This document shows, in pieces, positions 1 to 10,972 of a stretch of 64,000 nucleotides of DNA; position 1 is the stretch's first letter; each line of letters opens with the position of its first letter. The notes under the pieces were generated by a model. The model was given only the letters and a program-made list of their open reading frames with translations. It did no database searches and was not told the origin of the DNA. The stretch comes from Spongilla lacustris (Eukaryota; Porifera; Demospongiae; Spongillida; Spongillidae): positions 2,747,771 through 2,811,770 of the forward strand of contig OX442418.1 in NCBI GenBank assembly GCA_949361645.1, given 5' to 3'. The position numbers and the translations under genes were made by a program.

Positions 1-4
1 TTCC

Positions 5-225
5 CAACTGCGCATGTCCATTACACCTTGAACTTCTTCTACATGTGAATCCTTACAAGTCCTATTGTACTAACACATTAAGTCCCATTACCACACTTCC
101 TCCCATCATATTCACAACCGATCTGGAGGATGACGAGGATAATGGGACTTAATGTGTTAGTACAATAGGACTTGTAAGGATTCACATGTAGAAGAAGTTC
201 AAGGTGTAATGGACATGCGCAGTTG
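5..225. repeat. Foldback (inverted-repeat) element, 86-bp arms
   Basis: Positions 5-90 are the exact reverse complement of 140-225, around a 49-base spacer. The outer ends read CAACTG and CAGTTG. There is no coding potential. The form fits a foldback MITE. A target duplication cannot be checked because the window begins 4 bases upstream. Confidence 0.85.
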
Positions 226-586
226 AGAATGATTGCTACTACTTATATTTAAGAACTCTCCAGACTCTGATCTCGCGCTCTCTCGGCGGGTCTGCAACAA
301 CGGTGCTGGCTGCTGTCACAGGAAAAAAATGCATGAAATGAAACGCGTGATTGAACATAGAATCACAATCTTAATGTTCAATCACATAGTGATTTTACAG
401 AGGATTTTAAAATCCTTTATAAAATCAAAATTTGATTCTACGCGTTTTTTTCCTGTGTGTCTTTGTCAGCGTGCGCACTGGCTACTACCTCATTTGTATA
501 GTTGTGTGCTTTGTGATTGTTGATATTGGATATCTTCCCTGTCCCTACGAGCGCCTCGCGTTACGTACACAGCTGGAGTTATCACA
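226..586 (+). repeat. Probable 5' LTR of the first Ty3/gypsy element
   Basis: The interval lies directly upstream of a primer-binding-like sequence and gag, and ends in CA at 585-586. The element at 6303-10967 has the same arrangement, with its LTR followed at once by TTGGCGACGAG. No second LTR is present in the window, so the left boundary is a guess. The region is interrupted by a small inverted-repeat element at 317-457. Confidence 0.4.
317..457. repeat. Small element with 13-bp terminal inverted repeats
   Basis: CACAGGAAAAAAA at 317-329 is mirrored at 445-457. Inside, GTGATTGAACAT (347-358) and ATGTTCAATCAC form a second hairpin, and AGGATTTTAAAATCCT is a third. It looks like a 141-bp MITE inside the presumed LTR. 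A possible 3-base flanking TGT repeat is too short to be convincing. Confidence 0.45.
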
Positions 587-599
587 TTGGCGACGAGGG
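587..599 (+). promoter_or_regulatory. Primer-binding-site-like sequence
   Basis: TTGGCGACGAGGG follows immediately after the presumed LTR end. The same motif abuts the LTR of the complete element at 10752, where LTR boundaries are firm. By position this is where a tRNA would prime minus-strand synthesis. I did not assign the tRNA. Confidence 0.6.
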
Positions 600-609
600 T
601 GAATCGAGT

Positions 610-2692
610 ATGGCTACTCTTTTGGGAGCAGTTGGCCCCTTCAACCCTGACACCGACGACTGGGTAGTCTACTCCGAACGTCTCGAGCAGTTTTTCAAAG
701 CTAATGGTATCTCAGACCCAGAGAAGCAACGGGCGGTGCTTTTGAGCACATGTGGAAACGAGACATACCTCCTTATTCGCAGCCTGGCAGCACCAGATAA
801 GCCCACAGACAAGTCTATCTCGGAGATAGTTAAGTTAGCCCGTGACCATTTTTGTCCCTCTCGTTCTGTTATAGTTCAGCGCTACAACTTCAACTGTCGT
901 ACTCAGAAAGAAGGCGAAACCGTTTCCCAGTTCTGTGCGGAACTCCGGAGATTGTCTGAATTCTGTGAATTTGGAAATACCCTCAACGACATGCTCAGAG
1001 ACCGTTTGGTATGCGGCATTAAGGATATCAAGTTACAGCGAAGGCTTTTGGCAGAAAGGGGCCTCACTTTCGCCAAGGCCTTTGAATTAGCTCAAGCGGC
1101 CGAACTGGCAGAAAAGAACGCCATGGATATTCAGCATTCCACCACGGTCTCCGTTTGCACTGTTCAGTCTCAAGACTCTCCAGCAGGTATGGATAACGTG
1201 CATGACGCTTGTTTTCGTTGTGGCGGAAGGCACAGTGCCGCGGACTGCCGTTTCAAGTCGGTGGAATGTTATAATTGCGGTAAGCTCGGTCATCTGTCTC
1301 GTGTATGTCGTAGCAAAAAGCCTGGACGCTCCGTCGGGAAGGACACCGCTCAACGGCGACCCAAGGATACCTATACGCTGTTCACGATAGCGGGAGATAG
1401 GTCAAGAGCTCCATTGACGCAGAAGGTAAAACTGGATGGTGCCGATTTGATGATGGAAGTAGACACAGGAGCGGTGGCGTCCGTTATAAGTGAGGAAACG
1501 TACAGGCAGTTGTGGACAACACCCAGGCGTCCCAAGTTGAAGCTTTCTGACGTTTACTTGAGAACATATACGGGAGAAAGGATCGAAGTGAAGGGACAGA
1601 TCACGGTGGAAGCTAAGTATGCGGGCTCTACTCAACGGTTGGACATCCTGGTTGTTGGTGGTAAAGGTCCTTCATTGATGGGGCGGGATTGGTTACACAA
1701 ATTAAAGCCTAACCTTTCTGTGTATTACATGGGGAGGAAGGGAAGTCTGTCACTACAGGGGTTGATGGATGGTCACAGGGACCTCTTCAAAGACGAGTTG
1801 GGTCTCATCAAGGGAGTTACAGTTAAGATTCATGTCAACAGTTCAAAGCCTCCACGATTCTTCAAGCCTCGACCAGTTCCCTATGCACTGCGGGGTAGAG
1901 TCGAGCAAGAGCTGGAGCGCTTACAGAGAGGTGGAATTATTGAGCCTGTTCAATTTTCCGAATGGGCAGCACCAGTGGTACCTGTGATGAAACAGGATGG
2001 AAGCATCAGAATATGTGGCGATTATAAGTTAACAGTGAATTCTGCTTCTGACATTGAATCTTACCCCCTTCCCAGGATAGATGATTTGTTGTCCTCACTG
2101 GCGGGAGCTAGGGTTTTCACAAAACTGGACCTGGCCCATGCCTACTTACAGTTGGCCTTGGATGAAGAATCGAAGAAATTAGTAACAGTGTCTACCCACA
2201 AGGGCCTTTTTCGATATAATCGACTTCCATTTGGGGTGGCATCTGCCCCTGCCATTTTCCAACGTGTCATAGAGGTGATGTTGAGTGGTATTTGCCATGT
2301 CAATGCTTACATGGATGACGTTCTGGTGGCAAATGATACTGAGGTGGAACACCTTTCAACCTTGGAGGAAGTCCTGGCACGTTTGGAGCAGTATGGGGTA
2401 CGGTTGAACAAGGCAAAGTGTAAGTTTATGTTGCCCAGTGTGGAATATTTGGGATATCACATCTCAGGGGATGGTGTTAGACCTACACAGGAGAAGCTTC
2501 AGGCCATTGTGGATGCCCCCCTCCTAAGGACGTTTCTCAGCTGAAATCTTTCCTTGGGTTGGTTAACTACTACTCAAAGTTTTTACCCCACCTAGCAAAC
2601 ACATTGGCACCACTCTATGCATTGCTAACAAAACATCAGCAATGGTGCTGGGGACATGGCCAGAAATTGCATGCCTTCATTACTAATTCCTG
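610..2692 (+). pseudogene. Gag-Pol polyprotein, frameshifted and truncated
   Basis: The start is the ATG at 610, just after the primer-binding-like site. From this start, residues 1-190 are a retrotransposon Gag domain. Two CCHC-type zinc knuckles lie near residues 201-235. The protease motif DTGA lies near residue 285. Reverse transcriptase follows, with a YMDD catalytic motif near residue 567 and the LPFGVASAP block before it. Gag and Pol are in one frame, without the usual frameshift. The frame is lost at a C run near 2524, where one base appears to be missing, and reaches a stop at 2544. Similarity continues in another frame to about 2692 and then ends. The gene cannot make a working polyprotein as read. 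The homopolymer context leaves open a sequencing error for the frameshift, but not for the 3' truncation. Confidence 0.85.
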
Positions 2693-4391
2693 ACGCGTTA
2701 TGACGTTTTTCCCGTTTCATTACCGTGCACGCGTCCATTGAAATGTATGGAGGATGACACTCTTTTGATCACTGTCACTCAGGAAAAGATGCCCATGACA
2801 AGGAAAAAGAACTTTATGATGCAGAGGGTCATAAGGTATGCCTCTATCGTTAAACAAAAAAATTAGCCCTCTTCTTGACGCTTCCTCAGCAGAATTTCAG
2901 CATTTCCATAGACATGTATGGATTTTGATTTTTAAAATGAGGGTTTTTCAAGACATTTATGCTTCCTGACGAAAGTCCAAATTAGATATCAAAAAGGAAA
3001 GACTAACTGCTGTTAGTACAACCATTAGGGCCGGAGTGTGACATATTATGATGTTCATGACCCTTTTACCCTCGCTTCCCTGATGACTTTTATTATTAAG
3101 GTTCATATGTCTTTGTAGATGCCAATATTCAATAATAAATTGACAAATGCCGCGTGTGTGCCCTGCCGCGATGAAGGTTTTCAAACAAGAAGACACAAAT
3201 CACCGACCACGGTATGAATCCTTGCAACGATGGTTCGATACTTGACAGCTTGTTACACATGTGTCGACTGTTGTGCGTGTGCATGGGTGGCTACCGGTAT
3301 AGATGCGATTGTACTTTTATTGGTAATAGGCCTAGGCCTTTTCGGCTGCTCTGACATTCGTTTTAAGCCCTGTAAGGCGCGATCATGCATGTTCGGAGTG
3401 TTTTAGCTACCTATATGTATATGTACATGGATTCTAGAACGGCTTGTTTTGGTTGCGTTGGTTTTAAACGATTCGATTCCGGCTTACTCACCTATATCGC
3501 TAATTCTACCACAAAAGGAGTTCGTGGATATGATTCCTATAGCAAAGCCACTTTTTTGCACCTGTTCTACCTTCATTTGTAAAGATGGGCATGCTCTTAC
3601 TTGCAAACCTGACGCCATATTTTTTTTGTAGGTTTCGTTCCTTTTTTTTTTTTTTGCAAATTGTACTTATGTATCTGCGCGTGTCTATATATTTTTCATC
3701 TCTGCAGAATGAAAACTACCAATACAGCAAAAAAAACCCGTTCCACAGAGACGAACCTTATAAGGATAAATCACGTGAGGATTACATGCAGCAATTTAAA
3801 TTTATTGGGAAATGCAACCCACTTTTTTACTATATCCACATGTGAGAAGGTGGAAAAGGTGACAGCCTTGTGAACCAGAGCCGACAGTTGGCAACACCAG
3901 GCCACGTGATTTTTGCTTACAATATAGTTCAAAGGTGTTTATCACTGCTAGTATGGCTTTTAGGTGTTGATTACGTTTTATGTACCCCGTGCACAGCTGG
4001 TTCTAAAAGGCATTGGTTGTCAGGTTCGTTGCTATGGGTGTACATAACCATTTCAATTTTTCGGGGCGTAGGGCTTAGTTTCCACGTGTTCAATGAGAGC
4101 AGACCACTGTGTCCGAATTCAAATAATGAGTGGCAAGAGACGTTACTGCATAGATATTTGGTTACTGTCACCACTGCGGGGAATGCGTGTATAGATCTAC
4201 ATATTTTGAACACCAAATGTTAGTAGAGTCGTGATCCAAAGATGATAGTAAAGCTAAACAGCAGCTTTCTGCGGAAGGTGTGTATCATCGTAAAAGTGCA
4301 GACCTATATATATGCGTAGCTATCCCTCGATATATACGTTGAAAGGTAAAAAGGATGACATACTGACATGTATAGTTTATATAAGCAGTCT
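2693..4391. other. Non-coding stretch, no recognisable gene
   Basis: Short open frames on both strands lack recognisable domains. There are A and T homopolymers near 2859, 3619, 3643 and 3729. I see no terminal repeats or splice-supported exons here. Confidence 0.5.
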
Positions 4392-6041
4392 CATGTGTAA
4401 TATGTGGCTCTGTGTGCCACTATGTGTGATGTGTGCCTCTGTGTGATGTGTGGCTGTGGGATGTATATACCTCTGTGTGAGGTGTGCCTCTGTTGTGTGA
4501 TGTGTGTGCCTCTGTGATGTATCTCTGTGATACATTGTATGTGCCTCTGTGATATGGTGCCTCTGTGTGATGTGTGATGTGTGCCTCTACATGTATGTGA
4601 TGTTTGTGCCTCTGTGTGATGTGTGCCTCTGTGTGATGTGTGTGCCTCAGTTTGATGTATGCCTCTGTGTGATACATGTATGTGTGCCTCTGTGTGACAT
4701 GTGTGCTTCTGTGTGATGTGTGCCCCTCTGTGGTGTGTGTGCCTCTGTGTGATGTGTGCCTGTGTGACCATTTGATGTGTGCCTCTGTGTGATGCCCATG
4801 TGTGATGTGTGTGTGCCTCTGTGACGTGTGTGCCTCTGTGTGACGTGTGTGCCTCTGTTTGATATATGTGCTTCTGTGTGATGTGTGCCTCTGATGTGTG
4901 TGTCTCTGTGATGTGTGCCTCTGATGTGTGTGCCTCTGATGTGTGTGTCTCTGTGATGTGTGCCTCTGATGTGTGTGCCTCTGTTACAACATATATGTGT
5001 GCCTCCATGTGGTGTACCTCTGTGTGATGTGTGTGCCTCTGTGTGACATGTGTGCCCCTGTTTGATGTATGCCTCTGTGTGATACATGTATGTGTGCCTT
5101 TGTGTGATGTGTGTGTGTCTCTGTGTGACATGTGTGCCTCTGTGACATGTGTGCCTCTGTGACATGTGTGCCTCTGTGATGTGTGTGCCTCTGTGGGATG
5201 TGTGTGTGCCCCTGTGTGATGTGTGTGTGATGTGTGCCTCTGTGTGTGATATGTGCCTTTGTGTGATGTGTATGCCTCTGTGATGTGCGCCTCTGTTACA
5301 ACATGTATGTGTGCCTCCGTGTGATGTGTGTGTCTCTGTGTGACTGTTTGACGTGTGCCTCTGTGATGCCCATGTGTGATGTGTGTGCCTCTGTGATGTG
5401 TGTGCCTCTGTGATGTGTGTGCCTCTGTGTGATGTGTGTGCCTCTGTGACGTGTGTGCCTCTGTGATGTGTGTGTGCCTCTGTGATGTGTGTGCCTCTGT
5501 GTGATGTGTGTGCCTCTGTGATGTGTGTGCCTCTGTGTGATGTGTGTGCCTCTGTGATGTGTGTGCCTCTGTGTGATGTGTGATGCCCATGTGTGATGTG
5601 TGTGCCTCTGTGACGTGTGTGCCTCTGTGTGATGTGTGTGCCTCTGTGACGTGTGTGCCTCTGTGTGATGTGTGTGCCTCTGTGATGTGTGTGCCTCTGT
5701 GTGATGTGTGTGCCTCTGTGATGTGTGTGTGCCTCTGTGATGTGTGTGCCTCTGTGTGATGTGTGTGCCTCTGTGATGTGTGTGCCTCTGTGTGATGTGT
5801 GCCTCCGTGTGATGTGTGTGCCTCTGATATGTGTGCCTCTTATGTGTGGCTGTGTGATGTATGTGCCTCTGTGATATGTGTGCCTCTTATGTGTGGCTGT
5901 GTGGTGTATGTGCCTCTGTGATATGTGTGCCTCTTATGTGTGGCTGTGTGATGTATGTGCCTCTGTGTGATGTCTGTGCCTCTGTGTGATGTGTGTGCCT
6001 CTGTGTGATGTGTGTTCCTCTGTCTGATGTGTGCCTCTGAG
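4392..6041. repeat. Minisatellite array, core GTGTGCCTCTGTGTGATGT
   Basis: Imperfect tandem copies of a 17-19 bp unit alternate as a roughly 36-bp higher-order period in the most regular part (about 5380-5800). The array continues at 6245-6302 and again at 10973-11245 after two insertions, so the original array was about 2 kb. Because 36 is divisible by 3, one minus-strand frame stays open for about 400 codons. That open frame is a by-product of the repeat. Confidence 0.95.
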
Positions 6042-6244
6042 CAGGGCCGGTGAGAGGGGGGGGGGGGGGGTAAGCGGGGTTACTTACCCCGGGTCCCAAG
6101 GTATAATAGGGGCCCCAAGGTATGATAGGGGGCCCGGCGGGCCAATCTCAAAGGGGACTCCCCCCCCCGCTCGTATTTTCAGGGCCTATGGGGCCCTGAA
6201 ATAAGATGTTACCCTGGGCCTCACTACGGCTCTCACCGGCCCTG
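6042..6244. mobile_element. hAT-type MITE with 8-bp target duplication
   Basis: The ends CAGGGCCGGTGAGAG (6042-6056) and its reverse complement (6230-6244) are perfect 15-bp terminal repeats. CCTCTGAG stands on both sides (6034-6041 and 6245-6252). An 8-bp duplication with CAGGG termini is characteristic of the hAT superfamily. The 203-bp body is G/C-rich with a long G run and codes for nothing. The GAG ending of the duplication is atypical for the minisatellite unit, which argues that it is a true target duplication and not chance repeat similarity. Confidence 0.9.
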
Positions 6245-6302
6245 CCTCTGAGTGATGTGAGCTCATGTGTGATGTGTGCCTTCGTGTGTGATATGTGGCC
6301 TT

Positions 6303-6526
6303 TGTAATAAAGTGATTGCGGGTGCACGCGTCTCTACTACGCCCTGCGTATAGGCTAGGGATAACAGCGGCACAAACAAACATCAAATATCAGGATACAC
6401 GACTGACTGACAAATGTTCACAATACAATACGATATAGTGGTATGACCGATGCCGTGCGCGGCGCCCGGCGTACTTGTAACAATGGGACGGTTCTATTGT
6501 GACGCCATGCTGGCCGCTCCGCTACA
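6303..6526 (-). repeat. 3' LTR (224 bp)
   Basis: On the coding strand it begins TGTAGCGGAG and ends TTTATTACA. It matches the 5' LTR base for base apart from an extra CGACTGAC-like 8-mer near 6400, which looks like slippage at a TGAC repeat. Confidence 0.96.
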
Positions 6527-6539
6527 CTCCTCCTTTCTT
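6527..6539 (-). promoter_or_regulatory. Polypurine tract
   Basis: On the minus strand AAGAAAGGAGGAG lies immediately before the 3' LTR. That is the expected place for the plus-strand primer of an LTR retrotransposon. Confidence 0.85.
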
Positions 6540-6621
6540 GAGTGAAGTTGCCACCCATATCGGTCTGGTGCCTGGCGTCTGCGCGATGAGCGTCTGGACG
6601 TGCGAGCGGGAGTATCGAGGG

Positions 6622-9104
6622 CTAGTCCAACTGGAGCAGCGTGGGGGACTGTGGCTTCACCCAGAGGTCGTGGGCGTTGTCACCTTCTATTGCCTCCCCC
6701 TCAATTCCATCCACATGCACTGGTGGATCCATAGTCGGTTCGGTAGTCTGCTGTGCTCCCGTTGCCTTGTCGGCGGTGTTGTTACTGTCCACCGCGACAT
6801 CCTCGCTCCCGCCGGTGTCATCACTTACGCGTCCTTCTTTTAAGACAGTCGTCCCCTTCCTTGTTGACTGCTCTCGTCCGTCATGTCGAGCTCTGATGTG
6901 GTCGACGTGATGGCGAAGTGACGTTCCTCCTTCAATGTCCACCACGTACGTTAGGGGGGCGGGGTTGTATTTGATCAACCTGGAAGCCATTTCGGTGCTC
7001 CATTATGGTTTTTGACGTACACCTTCTGCCCGATTTGGAAGGAGCGTGCTTTGGCTTTCCTGTCATGGGCCTCCTTTTGGCGGCTCTGGGCCTTGGCTAC
7101 CTTAGCCTGTACTGTTTCCCACTGCGCCGTAGGGCAAGGTGTTTGGTGGTTGCCACTAGCACTGTCTGGGTGTAGCAAGTCTAAGGGGGTGCGTGGCTTG
7201 CGACCAAGTAGTAATTCGGCCGGTGAGCATCCTGTGGTGGAATGTGGGGTGGTCCTGTACTGAAACAGGAAACGGGCCAGGCGCGTTTCCAAATCCCCGA
7301 CGGTCTTTTTTAGTGCCTCCTTAAAGGTCTGTACCGCGCGCTCCGCCAGGCCGTTGGTTGCAGGATGGTAGGCTGCGCTCTTCACGTGTCTGATCCCATT
7401 GCGGGAGGTGAAGGTTTGAAATTCCGCGCTTGTAAAGGCGCTGCCGTTGTCGGAGACCAACATTTCTGGTAGGCCGTGTGTGGCGAATGTACGGCGCAGG
7501 AATTGGATGGCGTGTTTGGAGGAGAGGGAGGGTACGGTGGCGATCTCAGGCCACTTGGAGTGGGCGTCCACAAGCACTATGAACATCTGGCCTTGAAAAG
7601 GGCCAGCGAAGTCTATGTGGAGTCGAGACCAAGGTCTTGTAGGCCATTCCCACGGGTGTAGGGGAGCGACAGGTGGAGACTTTCGGTTTGCTTGGCATGG
7701 TTGGCAGCGTTTTACGACGTTCACCAAGTCTGCGTCAATGCCGGGCCACCAAACCACGCCCCTTGCTAGGGCCTTCATACGGGACATTCCTGGGTGCCCT
7801 TCGTGTAACACTCGCGTTACTGCTTCTCTGCCAGCTGTTGGCACCACCACTCGATTACCCCAGAGAAGGCAATCGTCTTGCACACTTAGCTCGTGACTTC
7901 TTGGTCTGTAGTGAGCGGTCTCTGGGTTGTTCGGTACCCCTTTCCAGTCACCTTGACGTACGGCTTCTCTCACTTTTGAAAGATTCGGGTCTTTGTTTAA
8001 CCAGTTACGTATGGCCGCGACCGATACCACGCTATCGCTGTGGTCCAAGGTCTGTAGCATTAGGACTGTATCGCCCGGTATGGGTACATCCACTTCAGAG
8101 ACTTTCAGTGGCAGTCTGCTGAGGGCATCTGCGTTAGCTTGCAGTTTCCCCGGCCTGAACACCATTTGGTAGTTGTATGCACTGAGGGTGAGGGCCCACC
8201 TCTGGATTCTGGAAGATGCCATTGGGGGGACTTGGCGGCTTTCGCTGAATAGATATTGTAACGGTTTGTGGTCAGAGTGTACCACAAAGGCTCGGCCTAG
8301 CAGGAACTGGTGGAATTTTTTTACGCCGTAGACAATGGCCAAGCCCTCCTTTTCCAGTTGACAGTATTTCCTTTCGGCCGGTGCAAGCGTGCGTGAGGCG
8401 TAGGCTATCGGTCTTTCAGCGCCATCCTCGAACTGGTGGGAGAGGACTGCTCCTATTCCGTAAGGGGAGGCATCGCATGAAAGAACAAGTTTCTGCTTTG
8501 GATCGTATGGGGTGAGGACCTTCGCCGAAGTCAGCAACTGTTTTGCGCTGTGAAATGCTTCGTCTTGGTCGCGACCCCAGTGCCATCTTGTGTGAATTTT
8601 GAGAAGGCTGTAGAGAGGAGACAGCGTGTTGGCCAAGTTTGGTAGGAATTTGCCGTAGTAGTTCAGGAGGCCGAGAAATGATCGCAGCTGCTGCAGGTTC
8701 TGTGGAGTTGGGGCGTCCAGAATTGCGCTCTTTTTCTCGTCTGATGGGTGAATTCCTTCCGCAGAAATTCTGTGCCCGAGGTACTCTATGCTGGGTAAGT
8801 TGAACGAGCACTTTGACAGTTTCAATCTCATCCCGGCCTCTTCCAGGCGGGTAAGGACAGCATCCAACGTCTGCAAATGGTCTTCTTTTGTTGCTCCGAA
8901 CACGAGGATATCGTCGATGTAGACCAAAGTGTTAGGAATGTTGCCCACTACGCCCTCCATCGTCCTCTGGAACAGGGCGGGTGCGGATGAGACCCCAAAT
9001 GGGAGGCGATTATATTTGTATAACCCCTTGTGGGTAGAAATTGTAACTAGAGGCTTTGAATCCTCTTCCAGTTCTAGCTGGAGGTATGTGTTGGACAGGT
9101 CCAA
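6622..9104 (-). pseudogene. Pol, C-terminal part: reverse transcriptase, RNase H, integrase
   Basis: The main frame (9104 down to 6975) contains the end of reverse transcriptase with YIDD, then RNase H ending in the ANADALSRLP block. Integrase follows, with its HHCC zinc finger (HEGHPG, then CQPC) and the DDE core (FAGPF region, SDNGSAF, then NGLAERAVQ). Catalytic residues are present. The frame ends early at 6975, while similarity to an integrase tail (KYNPAPLTYVVD) continues in another frame from about 6990 to 6622. One base therefore appears lost near 6975-6980. At the upstream end it is out of frame with the preceding segment, through an A-run change at 9103-9105. Both breaks disable the copy as read. 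Confidence 0.9.
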
Positions 9105-10101
9105 ACTTGCTGAACACTTTGGCTCCGGACGTGGACGTCAGCAGTTCGTTGACGCGGGGTAAAGGGTATGGATCCACGGAACTAGCTTGATTGACCGTGA
9201 GCTTGTAGTCCCCACATAAGCGAATACTTCCGTCTCTTTTTACCACCGGTACCACAGGTGCTGCCCACTCCGCGAACTGAACAGGCTCAATTATCCCCTC
9301 TTTCTCCAATCTGTCGAGCTCCATCTCAACCTTTTTGCGTAGGGCGAAAGGAATTGGCCTGGGCTTGAAAAATCTCGGGGTGGCTTCCTTATTGATGTGT
9401 ATCTTAGCCTTTGTTCCCTTTATCCGCCCCAGTTCCTCCTTGAACAAGTGCTGGTGCTTGTCTAAAACTCGCTTCAGACTCCCAGAGTTGCAGATGGTGT
9501 GTATGTGGTGGCTTGTTGCTTGCTTTGGCCCCAGGACGTCCAGCTTTTCTAACCAGCTCCTTCCCATCAGGGTTGGTCCCTTTCCTGCAATCACCACCAG
9601 CTGTAAGTATTCTTCCTGCTCTTTGTAGCGTACTCGTACAGAAATTTGCCCTCTGACTGGCAACGTTTCTCCTGAATACGTCCGCAACTGAATTGAGGTC
9701 ATCTGTAGCTTCGGTCTTAAATCCGCGGGCCATGAGTGTTTATATGTCTGTTCACTCATAACAGATACTGCCGCTCCCGTGTCGATTTCCATTGTCAGCT
9801 TCACTCCATTCGCCTCAACTTTCACTTTCAGCGGTTCTCCTCGCTTTAACTTTATGTTGAAAAGAGTGTAAACATTTGACTCTGTATCCGTTTCATCGGG
9901 AGAACTCGTCTGTTCTTGGACTTTTTGTAGTGTCTCCAATTGGCTTTTCGGGTGCGCTTCCTTCCTGCGGCTTCTGCAAGCTCTTGCAATGTGACCCTTT
10001 TTCCCGCATGCTCGACAGATGGCAGCTGTAAAACGACATTTCGATGAGTGGTGTTTTCCCCTGCAACGAGTGCAAGATGTGAACGCAGGTGTCGTTTTCT
10101 G
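9010..10101 (-). pseudogene. Nucleocapsid zinc knuckles, protease and N-terminal reverse transcriptase
   Basis: Directly after the TGA that ends the Gag segment, the same frame continues with two cysteine knuckles (CTRC..., then CRACGKKGH...C). A retropepsin follows with the motif DTGAA, then the N-terminal part of reverse transcriptase (EWAAPVVPVV, LCGDYKLTVNQ). The segment leaves the reverse-transcriptase frame at an A run, 9103-9105 on the plus strand, where one extra base appears inserted. It should be read together with the flanking segments as one interrupted Gag-Pol gene. There is no separate start codon at its head, so expression would need readthrough of the TGA. Confidence 0.85.
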
Positions 10102-10689
10102 TCATTTTGCGTTTGTCGGAGCTGAATTGAGGGTATGTACCGGGTCCAATATCGCAGCGTCAGGTTTTAGATCTTTAACGCTCTTTTCAGCCAGCTCCTG
10201 AGCTTGAGCAATCTCGAGGGCTTTGGTGAACGTCAGCTGGGATTCGGTCAGTAAGCGACGCTGAGTTTTAGTGTCGCGCAATCCACATACAAGTCTGTCT
10301 CTCAGCATGGTTTCCAAAGTCGCATCAAAATCGCAGTGTTCCGCCAGACGCCTAAGCTCGGCGACGTATTGAGAAACGGTTTCTGTCTCGTTTTGGTTGC
10401 GAGCATTAAAATGAAAACGCTGGACGATGATGGATGGTCTTGGCATTAAATGGTCCTTAACCAGTTGGATGAGTTCCTGCAGTGTTTTTTCCGTCGGCTT
10501 GCTGGGCGCAACTAGGCTTCGAATAAGTTCGTAGATTCCAGCGCCACAGACACTGAGGAATAGTGCACGACGCTTGTCCGCAGAATTGATCTCGTTTGCT
10601 GCCGCAAATAGTTCAAAGCGTTCGCAGTAACAGTCCCAGTTGTCCGCGTCTCTGTCAAACTGTCCGAATGTACCGAGTACTGACGCCAT
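10102..10689 (-). pseudogene. Gag, N-terminal part, ended by an in-frame TGA
   Basis: The start is the ATG at 10689, about 60 bp inside the 5' LTR edge and downstream of the primer-binding-like site. The protein resembles the Gag at 610-1200 throughout (the RDRLVCG and RRLL blocks are shared). It stops at a TGA (10104-10102) before the zinc knuckles. Frame is kept across the TGA, so a single substitution explains the break. A CGA-to-TGA change by CpG deamination would fit. Programmed readthrough is possible but I see no supporting structure. Confidence 0.85.
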
Positions 10690-10737
10690 GGAGCTGTTGA
10701 TCGCCAATCTGAGAAGGAAAGAAAAAGTAAGTTGTTT

Positions 10738-10751
10738 TACCTCGTCGCCAA
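10738..10751 (-). promoter_or_regulatory. Primer-binding-site-like sequence
   Basis: On the minus strand TTGGCGACGAGG starts at the base next to the 5' LTR. The same sequence is found in the unrelated copy at 587. The shared motif next to two different LTRs supports the assignment. Confidence 0.75.
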
Positions 10752-10967
10752 TGTAATAAAGTGATTGCGGGTGCACGCGTCTCTACTACGCCCTGCGTAT
10801 AGGCTAGGGATAACAGCGGCACAAACAAACATCAAATATCAGGATACATGACAAATGTTCACAATACAATACGATATAGTGGTATGACCGATGCCGTGCG
10901 CGGCGCCCGGCGTACTTGTAACAATGGGACGGTTCTATTGTGACGCCATGCTGGCCGCTCCGCTACA
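10752..10967 (-). repeat. 5' LTR (216 bp)
   Basis: It has TG...CA ends, is flanked outside by the GCCTT duplication, and is identical to 6303-6526 except for the 8-bp indel. A possible polyadenylation signal, TTTATT on the plus strand in reverse sense, was not resolved. Confidence 0.96.
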
Positions 10968-10972
10968 GCCTT

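Larger units (their letters stand above)
587..2692 (+). mobile_element. Ty3/gypsy LTR retrotransposon, 3'-truncated
   Basis: The element has, in order, primer-binding-like site, gag, two zinc knuckles, aspartic protease and reverse transcriptase. Coding similarity stops near 2692, in the connection region before RNase H would be completed. RNase H, integrase, polypurine tract and 3' LTR are all missing. The reverse transcriptase resembles that of the complete element at 6303-10967 but is clearly a different family (YMDD instead of YIDD). A mag-like lineage is my inference. Confidence 0.85.
6303..10967 (-). mobile_element. Complete Ty3/gypsy LTR retrotransposon
   Basis: The element is 4665 bp and transcribed from right to left. 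LTRs lie at 10752-10967 (5') and 6303-6526 (3'). A primer-binding-like site lies inside the 5' LTR and a polypurine tract inside the 3' LTR. The 5-bp duplication GCCTT flanks it (6298-6302 and 10968-10972). The LTRs differ only by one 8-bp indel, so the insertion is recent. It landed in the minisatellite described at 4392. Domain order is Gag, zinc knuckles, protease, reverse transcriptase, RNase H, integrase, which is the Ty3/gypsy order. No envelope gene is present. Confidence 0.96.

Noticed and set aside
4391..5590. A 399-codon open frame rich in His, Thr and Glu on the minus strand
   Set aside because: It is a translation of the minisatellite, whose main period is divisible by 3. Composition and periodicity follow the DNA repeat exactly.
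7012..8122. Plus-strand open frames of 80-150 codons
   Set aside because: Antisense shadows of the retrotransposon pol gene, which has clear domains on the minus strand.
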